DNA of 64,000 bases from assembly GCA_031315995.1 (NCBI GenBank), contig JALDRG010000005.1:1-64000 (forward strand), read 5' to 3'. Made by a program: the position numbers and the translations under genes. Under the pieces are notes generated by a model. It saw nothing but the letters and a program-made list of their open reading frames with translations, did no database searches and was not told where the DNA came from. Shown piece by piece: positions 9,342 to 18,498 of this stretch (position 1 is the stretch's first letter; each line of letters opens with the position of its first letter). This DNA is from Nitrospira sp. (lineage in GTDB: Bacteria; Nitrospirota; Nitrospiria; Nitrospirales; Nitrospiraceae).

Positions 9342-9449
9342 CGAAAGCGCCTCTTGTGGGCAAAGTTTCGCGGATTCTACTCAGTCGGCGACCTCAAAGG
9401 CAAGCGGCGGACATGCACGGATCGCGTGTGCGGAAGATTGCGACTTTGT

Positions 9450-9478
9450 TTGTGCAGGTCCAAGAGATTTGCTATAGT
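9450..9478 (+). promoter_or_regulatory. Candidate sigma-70 promoter for the RDD gene
   Basis: TTGTGC (9450-9455) and TATAGT (9473-9478) are separated by 17 bases, and TG-like bases precede the -10 element. Transcription would begin near 9485, which argues for a translation start downstream of that point. Confidence 0.45.
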
Positions 9479-9502
9479 GTCGAAGAATTGGGGAGATCTC
9501 CG

Positions 9503-9961
9503 TTGGTGGAGGAGGCAATCGGGTACGACCCGCTCGAGCTGGGCGTCTATCCCAAAGCGCAGGTGCTGAATCGCTTCATCGCCAAAACGATCGACCTTCT
9601 GATCGTCGCGGCGGTGAGTAAGCTGGTCCCCCCGATCGGTATCCTGGCCGGACTCGCATATATTTTGTTGGCCGACGGGTTTGGCGGCGGACGAAGTGTC
9701 GGAAAGCGCCTCATCGGGCTTCAGACCATCGTGCTTCGTACCAAGGATCCGGCGGGTTTTCGAGAGTCGATCATCCGTAATCTGCCTTGCGGCCTTGCCC
9801 AGTTGGCGTTTGAAATACCGTATGTCGGATGGATCGGATGGGGCGCCGTGCTCTCCCTGGAAGGGTTGTTGGTGATCGGGAATGAGCAGGGTCGGCGGTT
9901 AGGCGATGAGATCGCCAAAACCCAGGTGCTGGAGAGTGGACAGCTGGATGTGTCGGATTGA
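9503..9961 (+). CDS. RDD-family membrane protein
   Basis: An RDD domain: VLNRFIAKTIDLLIVAAV with the characteristic R and D near the first helix, a second hydrophobic helix, then GRSVGKRLIGLQTIV, which carries the conserved G-K motif, and a last helix pair. RDD proteins are small inner-membrane proteins of mostly unknown function, some linked to ion transport. The frame is open upstream to a GTG at 9356 and an ATG at 9413, but a candidate promoter with its -10 element at 9473-9478 and GGGGAG at 9490-9495 favour the TTG/GTG pair at 9503/9506. The start is therefore uncertain. Confidence 0.7.
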   Translation: MVEEAIGYDPLELGVYPKAQVLNRFIAKTIDLLIVAAVSKLVPPIGILAGLAYILLADGFGGGRSVGKRLIGLQTIVLRTKDPAGFRESIIRNLPCGLAQLAFEIPYVGWIGWGAVLSLEGLLVIGNEQGRRLGDEIAKTQVLESGQLDVSD

Positions 9962-9979
9962 GTGGCCGGGCGGGGTTGA

Positions 9980-11059
<1,080 letters not shown>

Positions 11060-11071
11060 CCTCCATCCCGA

Positions 11072-11959
11072 GTGTGGATGGCTATATCGCGCTCAACATA
11101 CGGCACCCGGCGTCTTGCCATAGTGCTGCTCGCCTGCTTACTCATCGCCCTCTTTCTTCTTCCTAGTCAAAGCCAGAGGTTGCTACAGTACGTGGGCGGA
11201 CCGCTTGGCCAAATCCTCAGTGTTCCCCTCGCCGCGTTTTCCTCCATTGATCAGGGCATTTCAGAAACCTGGAACGGATATCTCGCCCTGCAGAGTGTCC
11301 ACGAGGAGAACCGCCAGCTCCGTCGCGACATGGAGTTCCTCAAGGGCCAAAACAATCAACTGCGGGAATCTGTAACGGCCACGCAGCGGTACGAGGCGCT
11401 GCTGAATTTTAAGCAGCAATCGCCGTCTCAAACCCTGGCGGCTCAGGTGATCGGAAGAGACGCGACGAATTGGTACCGCGGGATGATTCTCAATAAGGGC
11501 GAGAACGATGGGGTACGGGCTGAAATGGGGGTGGTGACTCCCGCTGGTGTCGTCGGACGCATCGTGAAAACCAATTCCACGTCGTCGGTCGTCTTATTGG
11601 TCACTGATCCCAACAATGCAATCGCGGGCGTGGTGCAGCGGACTCGTGATGAGGGTATCGTTGAAGGCACCAGCCACGGGCGGGCCCGGCTCAAGTATAT
11701 CCCCCTGTTGTCGTCGGTGCAGGCCGGAGACCGAGTCGTCACCTCGGGGCTGACCGGGGCCTTCCCGCGCGGTCTCGCGATCGGGGGGCTGACCCAAGTC
11801 GAAAAATCAGAGGGCGATTTATTTCAGTCGGCGGAAATCGAGCCGGAGGTGGATCTGTCAAAGTTGGACGAAGTCCTCATCATTACGGCCCCGTATGAGG
11901 ATGCCGACGCGGCGCAAAAACTGCTGCAGGAGATCCACGGAGATCGCAAGAAATCATGA
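11072..11959 (+). CDS. mreC: Rod-shape-determining protein MreC
   Basis: MreC links MreB to the periplasmic elongation machinery. One N-terminal transmembrane helix (about residues 15-32) is followed by a coiled coil (residues 68-108, ending in NNQLRESVTATQRYEALL) and the beta-barrel domain with AQVIGRDATNWYRGMILNKG near 128. The C-terminal part contains VVTSGLTGAFPRGLAIG. A GTG at 11072 and an ATG at 11078 are both possible starts. It follows mreB by 12 bases and overlaps mreD by four (ATGA). Confidence 0.93.
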   Translation: MWMAISRSTYGTRRLAIVLLACLLIALFLLPSQSQRLLQYVGGPLGQILSVPLAAFSSIDQGISETWNGYLALQSVHEENRQLRRDMEFLKGQNNQLRESVTATQRYEALLNFKQQSPSQTLAAQVIGRDATNWYRGMILNKGENDGVRAEMGVVTPAGVVGRIVKTNSTSSVVLLVTDPNNAIAGVVQRTRDEGIVEGTSHGRARLKYIPLLSSVQAGDRVVTSGLTGAFPRGLAIGGLTQVEKSEGDLFQSAEIEPEVDLSKLDEVLIITAPYEDADAAQKLLQEIHGDRKKS

Positions 11960-12456
11960 AGTTTCTCATATACCTTCTGTTAGCGCTCGTGGTCGTCCCC
12001 TTTCAAACGACGTTGCTGCACTACGTCAGTCTTTTCGGGGTGCGTCCCGATCTCGGTCTGGTGGCGGCTTGTCTGGTCGGATTTCTTGGCGGCGAGCTTG
12101 ACGGATTGATTCTCGGGCTCCTCTTGGGGTGTTTCCAAGATATGCTGTCCGCTGGAGATCTGTGGATCAACGTGGTCACCAAGGGCGGAGGCGGGTTTCT
12201 CGCCGGGCTGGCGGGACGTCATATGGCCCATATGACGCCGGCCGTGTTGACCGCAGGGCTGGCGATCATTTCCTGCCTGTCCAGCGTCGTGTTTCTCTAT
12301 TCCATGAATCCAGCAGGCATCGATGAGGTCTGGATGGGGGTGCGCTCGACGGTGCTGGTGCAGGCTGGGTTCGACGCCATGGTCGGAGCAGGGTTGTATC
12401 TGTTGTTTCGACAGCGCTGGTCCGATGATCGAATGGTGACCGAGGGAGCGCTGTAA
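11956..12456 (+). CDS. mreD: Rod-shape-determining protein MreD
   Basis: A 166-residue polytopic membrane protein with about five hydrophobic helices, starting at ATG within an ATGA overlap with mreC. The segment FLGGELDGLILGLLLGCFQD is like the MreD core. MreD joins MreC, RodA and PBP2 in the elongasome. Sequence conservation in MreD is low, so position in the cluster carries much of the call. Confidence 0.88.
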   Translation: MKFLIYLLLALVVVPFQTTLLHYVSLFGVRPDLGLVAACLVGFLGGELDGLILGLLLGCFQDMLSAGDLWINVVTKGGGGFLAGLAGRHMAHMTPAVLTAGLAIISCLSSVVFLYSMNPAGIDEVWMGVRSTVLVQAGFDAMVGAGLYLLFRQRWSDDRMVTEGAL

Positions 12457-12501
12457 CCGCATGCGAGTGTCTCGGCGCCGATCGGCGAAGGGCTGACAAA
12501 C

Positions 12502-14391
12502 ATGGCCGCGATAGGGTTTCACGATTCGGATCTCCTCGACCTTCAGCGACGGCTGGTCATCCTGCGTGTGGGGCTCCTGCTGGTCGTCGCGTTGCTGGCG
12601 TTGCGCCTGTGGCATCTCCAGATTCGGGAAGGCCCTTATTATCGTGATCTGTCTGAAAACAACCGGACACGCTCGGTAGTATTGGAGCCGGCGCGCGGGC
12701 TCATTTTCGACCGAAATGGGGTGTTGCTGGCGAACAATGTGCCGAGTTTTGCCCTGTATGTCACGTTGGAGGATGTAAAAGACCGTCAGGGATTGGTCGC
12801 GCAACTGTCCTCGTTGCTCAATCTCGACCCGGACCTGATTCAGAAGAAATTGTCGACCGGCAAGGGCGGCAAGCTGCAGCCCCGCAAGGTGAAAGATCGA
12901 CTGACGCTGCGCGAGGCGACGTTGATTGAGTCTCACCGATTGGACTTGCCTGGTGTGATGATCCAGGTGGAGTCCCAACGGAACTATCCAGGCGGCGTGG
13001 TCGCGGCACATTTGTTGGGGTACGTGGGAGAAGTGTCGGCGGATCAGCTTGAGAAGGCCGACTTTGCCGATCTCCATCAAGGCAGCATTGTCGGACAGTA
13101 TGGAGTTGAAAAGTGGTTCGACCGGCAGGTGCGCGGGCGTGCCGGGCAGAAGAGCGTCGAGGTCGATGCGCTGGGCCACGAAAAGCGCGCCGTGGTGTCG
13201 GATAAGCCGGAGGCAGGCGACGATCTCTATCTCACCATCGATGCCCATCTTCAGAAAATTGCCGAAGATCTTCTGGGCGAGGAATCGGGCGCCATTGTGG
13301 CGCTGGATCCCACCACCGGGGATGTCCTCGCGATGGCAAGCCGTCCGGGGTTCGATCCGAACATGTTGTCAAAAGAATTGTCGAACAAGCAGTGGGTGGA
13401 AATCGTTCAGAATGAGCGCCGCCCTCTAAACAATCGAGCCACTCAAGGTCAATATCCGCCCGGATCGACGTTCAAAGTCGTCATGGCGGCGGCGGCCCTC
13501 GAATCCAACACCGTGACCCCCTCGACCATGGTTCGGTGCAACGGCGGCTACCAATTCGGGAATCGGCTGTTCCGCGATTGGAAACCAGGCGGACATGGAT
13601 CGGTGGATATGAACGAGGCCTTGATCCACTCCTGCGACGTGTATTTTTATACCGTCGGGCAGCGAATGGGAATTGATACGATTGCCGAGTATGCGAAGCA
13701 GTTCGGGCTCGGGCAGGAGACCGGAGTCGAATTACCGTCGGAACGTGTCGGAATCGTCCCTTCCACGGCCTGGAAGCAGAAAGCTCGCAATCAGCCGTGG
13801 TATCCAGGGGAAACTATTTCTGCGGCGATCGGTCAAGGGTATGTCACCGTGACGCCCTTGCAGATGGCCAGCGTCATCGGTACGGTAGCCAACGACGGCG
13901 TGGCGGTCAGGCCGCGGTTAGTTCAGTCGGTGATGAATCGCGCCACAGGAGAACGCGCCGAATTCCCCCCTACCATTCGAGGAAAGGTGGCGGTCAAACC
14001 GGCGACCATTGCCCTGATCAAGGAGGCGTTGGCGGATGTGGTGACGAAGGGCACCGCGACGCGGGCGAAGTCGTCCCTGGTGACGATCGGGGGGAAAACC
14101 GGGACCGCTCAAACGACGGCTCTTCGTACCGGTCCGGAGAAAGATATTCCGAAGAAGTTCCGTGATCACGCGTGGTTTGTCGCCTTTGCTCCGGTCGAGG
14201 CGCCGCGCATTGCCGTGGCTGTCCTGGCGGAGCACATGGGGCACGGGGGATCGGCGGCGGCCCCCTTGGCGAAAGACGTGATTGAAGCCTACGTAAAAGC
14301 CTATCCGCAAGTACTCCGTGGAATTCCCGCGAGCGGGCGCACCAAGTCGCCTGCGCCGGCAGCCGACACGCGACCGAGACGTGATGATTGA
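12502..14391 (+). CDS. mrdA: Penicillin-binding protein 2 (elongation transpeptidase)
   Basis: PBP2 cross-links peptidoglycan during elongation. It has an N-terminal membrane anchor (about residues 18-37), a dimerisation domain starting with ARGLIFDRNG near 68, and a transpeptidase domain with all three motifs: the active-site serine in PPGSTFK near 320, SCD near 376, and KTGTAQT near 532. The length of 629 fits the family. It starts 45 bases after mreD and overlaps rodA by eight bases, consistent with coupled translation of PBP2 and its partner RodA. Confidence 0.96.
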   Translation: MAAIGFHDSDLLDLQRRLVILRVGLLLVVALLALRLWHLQIREGPYYRDLSENNRTRSVVLEPARGLIFDRNGVLLANNVPSFALYVTLEDVKDRQGLVAQLSSLLNLDPDLIQKKLSTGKGGKLQPRKVKDRLTLREATLIESHRLDLPGVMIQVESQRNYPGGVVAAHLLGYVGEVSADQLEKADFADLHQGSIVGQYGVEKWFDRQVRGRAGQKSVEVDALGHEKRAVVSDKPEAGDDLYLTIDAHLQKIAEDLLGEESGAIVALDPTTGDVLAMASRPGFDPNMLSKELSNKQWVEIVQNERRPLNNRATQGQYPPGSTFKVVMAAAALESNTVTPSTMVRCNGGYQFGNRLFRDWKPGGHGSVDMNEALIHSCDVYFYTVGQRMGIDTIAEYAKQFGLGQETGVELPSERVGIVPSTAWKQKARNQPWYPGETISAAIGQGYVTVTPLQMASVIGTVANDGVAVRPRLVQSVMNRATGERAEFPPTIRGKVAVKPATIALIKEALADVVTKGTATRAKSSLVTIGGKTGTAQTTALRTGPEKDIPKKFRDHAWFVAFAPVEAPRIAVAVLAEHMGHGGSAAAPLAKDVIEAYVKAYPQVLRGIPASGRTKSPAPAADTRPRRDD

Positions 14392-15502
14392 TCGGGTAAT
14401 CGACAGTCGGGGGCTCGATAGTTTTGATCTCCGCTTCATGGGGTTGATCGCGGTCATCCTGTCGGTTGGGGTGCTGTCGATCTATAGTGTGACGCACTCT
14501 CAGGACACGGCGTTTCCGTTTTACCTCAAGCAGCTGGTCTGGATTCTCCTGGGAACGATTGCGTTCCTGGTCATGTATTTGTCCGACTATCACAAGATCG
14601 CGCGCCTGGCTTATCCAACCTATGCGGTGATTTTGATCATGTTGGCGATCGTGCTGATCATGGGCAAATCCAGCCGGGGGGCTCAGCGGTGGATTCCCAT
14701 CGGGCCCTTCGCCTTTCAGCCATCCGAATTTGCCAAACTGGTTCTGGTCTTGGTGCTGGCGAACTATTACTCCCGGGTAACCCGCGTGGGATGGATGCAC
14801 CGGGTGGTTTTGCCGGGATTGATTGTGCTTCCCGGTCTGCTGTTGATTCTCAAGCAACCGGATCTTGGGAGCGGGTTGAGCTTTCTAGCCGTCTACGCGG
14901 CCATGTTGCTGATGGTCGGCGTGCGATCGAAGGCGCTGGGCATTATTCTGTTGCTCTCCGTCATGCTGTTTCCGTTTGTCTGGGAAATGGTCTGGGCGTC
15001 GCTGCACGATTATCAGCGACAACGGGTGATGGCGTTTGTTGATCCGGACTATGACCCGGGCGGGAAGGGGTATCACGCCCTGCAATCCAGGATTGCCATC
15101 GGCTCCGGTGAGTTGTCCGGGAAAGGTCTCTATGGCGGCACGCAAAGCCAGCTGAAGTTCCTGCCCGAAGGACATACGGACTTTGTCTTTGCGGTCTATG
15201 CGGAGGAATGGGGCTTCGTGGGGGTATTGGTGCTGTTGGCACTCTTTATCGCGCTGATATGGGTGTCATTGGAAATTGCCGCGCGTGCGAAGGATACGCT
15301 GGGGGCGTTGCTCGCGGCGGGTATTGTGGCGATGCTGTGTTTTTGTGTGGTCGTGAACATCGGGATGACCGCGGGGATGTTTCCCATTGTCGGAATCCCG
15401 CTACCGTTGGTCAGCTACGGAGGGAGCGCGACCATCATGACCATGGCCTCATTAGGCTTGCTGTTAAACGTCAAGCGACGTCGGTTGACCCTGTTCTATT
15501 AG
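14384..15502 (+). CDS. rodA: Rod-shape-determining protein RodA (SEDS glycosyltransferase)
   Basis: RodA polymerises glycan strands with PBP2. It is a 372-residue protein with about ten transmembrane helices. SEDS signatures visible are SSRGAQRWIPIGPFAFQPSE near residue 95, LKQPDLGSGLS near 157, LPEGHTDFVFAVYAEEWG near 260, and the C-terminal GIPLPLVSYGGSA. I use the ATG at 14384, inside the mrdA stop region; a longer frame upstream lies within mrdA. It is the last gene of the shape cluster. Confidence 0.95.
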   Translation: MIDRVIDSRGLDSFDLRFMGLIAVILSVGVLSIYSVTHSQDTAFPFYLKQLVWILLGTIAFLVMYLSDYHKIARLAYPTYAVILIMLAIVLIMGKSSRGAQRWIPIGPFAFQPSEFAKLVLVLVLANYYSRVTRVGWMHRVVLPGLIVLPGLLLILKQPDLGSGLSFLAVYAAMLLMVGVRSKALGIILLLSVMLFPFVWEMVWASLHDYQRQRVMAFVDPDYDPGGKGYHALQSRIAIGSGELSGKGLYGGTQSQLKFLPEGHTDFVFAVYAEEWGFVGVLVLLALFIALIWVSLEIAARAKDTLGALLAAGIVAMLCFCVVVNIGMTAGMFPIVGIPLPLVSYGGSATIMTMASLGLLLNVKRRRLTLFY

Positions 15503-15647
15503 GCGATGCCTGGACAGGGGCCGACTTGTTATGAAATAACCATGTGAATCAGATTGGCGCCGGACCGACGGCGAGACGAGAGGGAACCCGGGCTGTGTGT
15601 CCGCGTTCGTCTGCCGATCCGCCCGATCTGAGTGTAAAGGAGTCTGT

Positions 15648-17159
15648 ATGGGTGTGGAGATAGCGATCAGTATAGCGCGGGAGGAAACTCGCGTGGCGGT
15701 GCTGGATAATGGGGTCGTCACGGACCTCTATGGCGATCGCGCGAAGGATCAAGATTTTGTCGGGAATATTTACAAAGGTCGTGTAGCGAAAGTGCTGCCG
15801 GGCATGCAGGCGGCGTTTATCGATATCGGGTTGGAGAAAGCGGCTTTCATGCATGTGTCCGACCTCTGCACGGAGGTGGAGCCCGGGGATACCCTAGTGG
15901 AGGGGGATGACGACGATAATAAAGACTCGGAGGTTCCCAAGCCCAAGCGTCAAAGCTCAAAACCGATTGAAGAATTGCTGTCCGAGGGACAGGAAGTCAT
16001 GGTGCAGATTTCCAAAGGTCCCATCGGGACCAAGGGATCACGCGTAACGACTTATGTATCCTTACCTGGACGATACTTGGTGTTCATGCCGACGGTCGAG
16101 CATATCGGCGTGTCTCGACGCATTCCTCGGGATGAAGAGCGCGCGCGGCTCAAAGAAATCATGAAGCGAGCCCGCCGTCCTGGGTTCGGATACATCGTGC
16201 GAACCGTCAGTGAAGGCGTGAAGGAAGAGGAACTGCGCTCGGATGTCGAGTTTCTGCATGTCTTGTGGCAGGACGTGTTGACGAAGCGCGATCAGCAGCC
16301 GGCCCCGAGCCTGTTGCACAGTGACTTGAGTTTGAGTTTTCGAGTGGTGCGAGATCTGTTCGGTCGGCGGGTGGATCGGCTGTTGATCGATTCCCGTGAG
16401 GAGTACAACGCGATCAAAGGGTTCGTGCAACGGTTTTCGCCGGAGCAAACATCGCGCATTCATTTCTATGACAAAGAGGAAAGCCTGTTCGACTACCTCG
16501 GTGTGGAGCAGGAAATCGCCCGTGCGATGAGCCGCAAGGTGTGGCTCAAGTCCGGAGGGTATTTGGTGATCGATCACACCGAGGCCATGACCGTGATCGA
16601 CGTGAATACCGGCCGATTTGTCGGTAAACGTGATCAGGAAGAAACCATCTTGCGCAATAATTTAGAAGCCGCGCGCGAAATCGCCTATCAGGTGAAGTTG
16701 CGGGGGATCGGCGGCATCATCATCGTGGACTTCATCGACATGGAGCGGGAAAAGAATCGCGACAAGGTCTATCATGCGCTCGTGGATGCCATGTCGTCGG
16801 ACAAAGCCCGCACCAGAATTTCACGAGTGTCCGACCTCGGATTGATCGAAATTTCTCGTGAACGCGTACGGGAAGATCTGCTGCGGTCCCTCTCCGAGCC
16901 CTGTCACTATTGCGATGGGCGTGGATATACCAAGTCTCCGATGTCCGTGGCCTATGAAATTTTCCGCGAGGTGCGGCGGCTCGGCCATGAAATCGAGCAG
17001 CAGCGCGTCGTAGTCGGCGCGCATCCTGCCGTCGCCCTGCTTTTGCAAGAACAGGAACAACCTGGAGTCGAGGAACTCGAGCGGCGGTATAGTGCAAAAA
17101 TCCTGGTCACTCCCGACGATCGGTTGCATTTGGAACAGTTCGATCTGGTCGTGATGTAG
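15648..17159 (+). CDS. rng: Ribonuclease G/E family endoribonuclease
   Basis: RNase G matures the 5' end of 16S rRNA and decays mRNA. An S1-type domain (residues 35-125) carries a highly acidic insert (GDDDDNKDSEVPKPK) and then the catalytic core with the metal-binding aspartate in TVIDVNTGRFVGKRD near 320. IIIVDFIDME follows near 363, and the zinc-link CHYCDGRG is near 420. At 503 residues it is nearer RNase G than RNase E, lacking the long scaffold tail. The start at ATG 15648 follows AAAGGAGTC; the frame extends upstream to 15597 without support. It lies 145 bases after rodA. Confidence 0.93.
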   Translation: MGVEIAISIAREETRVAVLDNGVVTDLYGDRAKDQDFVGNIYKGRVAKVLPGMQAAFIDIGLEKAAFMHVSDLCTEVEPGDTLVEGDDDDNKDSEVPKPKRQSSKPIEELLSEGQEVMVQISKGPIGTKGSRVTTYVSLPGRYLVFMPTVEHIGVSRRIPRDEERARLKEIMKRARRPGFGYIVRTVSEGVKEEELRSDVEFLHVLWQDVLTKRDQQPAPSLLHSDLSLSFRVVRDLFGRRVDRLLIDSREEYNAIKGFVQRFSPEQTSRIHFYDKEESLFDYLGVEQEIARAMSRKVWLKSGGYLVIDHTEAMTVIDVNTGRFVGKRDQEETILRNNLEAAREIAYQVKLRGIGGIIIVDFIDMEREKNRDKVYHALVDAMSSDKARTRISRVSDLGLIEISRERVREDLLRSLSEPCHYCDGRGYTKSPMSVAYEIFREVRRLGHEIEQQRVVVGAHPAVALLLQEQEQPGVEELERRYSAKILVTPDDRLHLEQFDLVVM

Positions 17160-17279
17160 TGCGGCGACCCACCGGACTCGTGCCTCAGCCGAGTGGAGCG
17201 CACGCCGCTGGAAGCGGACTTTCCCCGGTACAACGGCCATTCGCATCGCACCGACGACGTGTGATGAGCTGAGACGATA

Positions 17280-18404
17280 GTGAGTCATCGATCTCTCCGT
17301 CCCTGGTTGGTGTTGCGCGCGATCCCCGGCGTGGGGGACGCCATCCTCCTCAAGCTCGTGCAAGCATTCGGGACGCCGGATGCGGTGCTCTCGGCGCCGC
17401 AGGCGGCGTTGGAGAAGATGGGATGTCGGCCACCCCTGATTGAGGCCATCCAACGCGGTCCTGATCAGGATGCGATCCGGCAACTCGACAAAGAATTGGA
17501 TCAATTGTCGCACCGGCCGGTGACGGTGCTCACGTATCTCGATACACAGTACCCCTCGCCGCTCAGGATGATCCCTGACCCCCCGCCGTTGCTGTATGTT
17601 CAGGGTACGCTGCTGGAGACCGATCGGCACGCCGTGGCGATCGTCGGCACCAGGAAAGTCAGCGGTGCGGGTCGGATTCTGGCTGAAGAATTGGCGGGCG
17701 AGTTGGCGAGAATGGGGTTTACGATTGTCAGTGGTTTGGCCCGTGGGGTGGACGCGGCTGCACATCGCGGCGCCCTTGCCGGTCATGGCAGGACGCTTGC
17801 GGTGATGGGCTGCGGCCTGGATCGTACCTATCCGGCGGACCATCGGCAATTGCGGGAAGCGATCGAGCGCCAAGGTGCCATACTCTCTGAGCTTCCGCTG
17901 GGGGCGGCACCCCACAGCTATCATTTCCCTCGACGCAACCGCATCATCAGCGGACTGTCGTTGGGCGTCGTGGTGACGGAGGCGACCATTGAGAGCGGGT
18001 CGCTCATCACCGCGCGACTGGCTGGCGAGCAGGGACGGGAAGTCTTTGCCGTACCGGGTGCGGTGAAGGCGGAAACCAGTCGTGGGCCGAACAGTTTGAT
18101 CAAGGAAGGCGCCAGATTGGTCGAGTCGGCACAAGATATTCTGGATGAATTGTTGCCGCAACTTGATACGACGTTTCGTGCGCGGCTGAGTGCGGGGACA
18201 GGAGCCGGCGTCCATCCGACGCCGGCATTAGGGGCAGAGGAGAGGTTGGTGTACGATGTCTTGTCTGTACTCCCGCAATCGGTGGACGATGTGATTCGTC
18301 GCAGCGGATTGCCTGCCTCTCACGTAGCGGCCATCCTGTTATCGTTGGAATTGAAAAATTGTGTCCGCCAGTTGCCCGGCAATGAGTATGTGCGCCTCGC
18401 GTAG
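17280..18404 (+). CDS. dprA: DNA-processing protein DprA
   Basis: DprA loads RecA on incoming single-stranded DNA during transformation. The N-terminal helix-hairpin region (residues 1-75) precedes the Rossmann-like core: VAIVGTRKVSGAGRILAEEL near 120, IVSGLARGVDAAAHRGAL near 155, GCGLDRTYPADHRQL near 180, and GSLITARLAGEQGREVFAVPG near 240. A winged-helix-like C-terminal domain (residues 315-374) follows. It starts at GTG and is 374 residues long, normal for the family. A 120-base gap separates it from rng and a promoter for topA follows. Confidence 0.95.
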   Translation: MSHRSLRPWLVLRAIPGVGDAILLKLVQAFGTPDAVLSAPQAALEKMGCRPPLIEAIQRGPDQDAIRQLDKELDQLSHRPVTVLTYLDTQYPSPLRMIPDPPPLLYVQGTLLETDRHAVAIVGTRKVSGAGRILAEELAGELARMGFTIVSGLARGVDAAAHRGALAGHGRTLAVMGCGLDRTYPADHRQLREAIERQGAILSELPLGAAPHSYHFPRRNRIISGLSLGVVVTEATIESGSLITARLAGEQGREVFAVPGAVKAETSRGPNSLIKEGARLVESAQDILDELLPQLDTTFRARLSAGTGAGVHPTPALGAEERLVYDVLSVLPQSVDDVIRRSGLPASHVAAILLSLELKNCVRQLPGNEYVRLA

Positions 18405-18426
18405 TGAATGGATTGAGCGATTAGAA

Positions 18427-18454
18427 CTGACAGGGTCTCGATATTTGTTATAGT
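18427..18454 (+). promoter_or_regulatory. Candidate sigma-70 promoter of topA
   Basis: CTGACA (18427-18432) and TATAGT (18449-18454) with a 16-base spacer lie 45 bases upstream of the topA ATG. Confidence 0.5.
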
Positions 18455-18498
18455 GGGTGTGGTAGTCTGGGCGTAGGTACAGAGGAACGTGGAGCCAT

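Noticed and set aside
9356..9502. N-terminal extension of the RDD protein
   Set aside because: A candidate -10 element lies at 9473-9478, inside it, and the extension does not resemble RDD proteins.
11980..13248. 422-codon open frame on the minus strand across mreD and mrdA
   Set aside because: It is antisense to two well-supported genes, has no family features and is rich in His, Arg and Gln, as expected for the opposite strand of GC-rich coding DNA.
16821..18215. 464-codon open frame on the minus strand across rng and dprA
   Set aside because: It is antisense to two clearly conserved genes, and its translation shows no domain.
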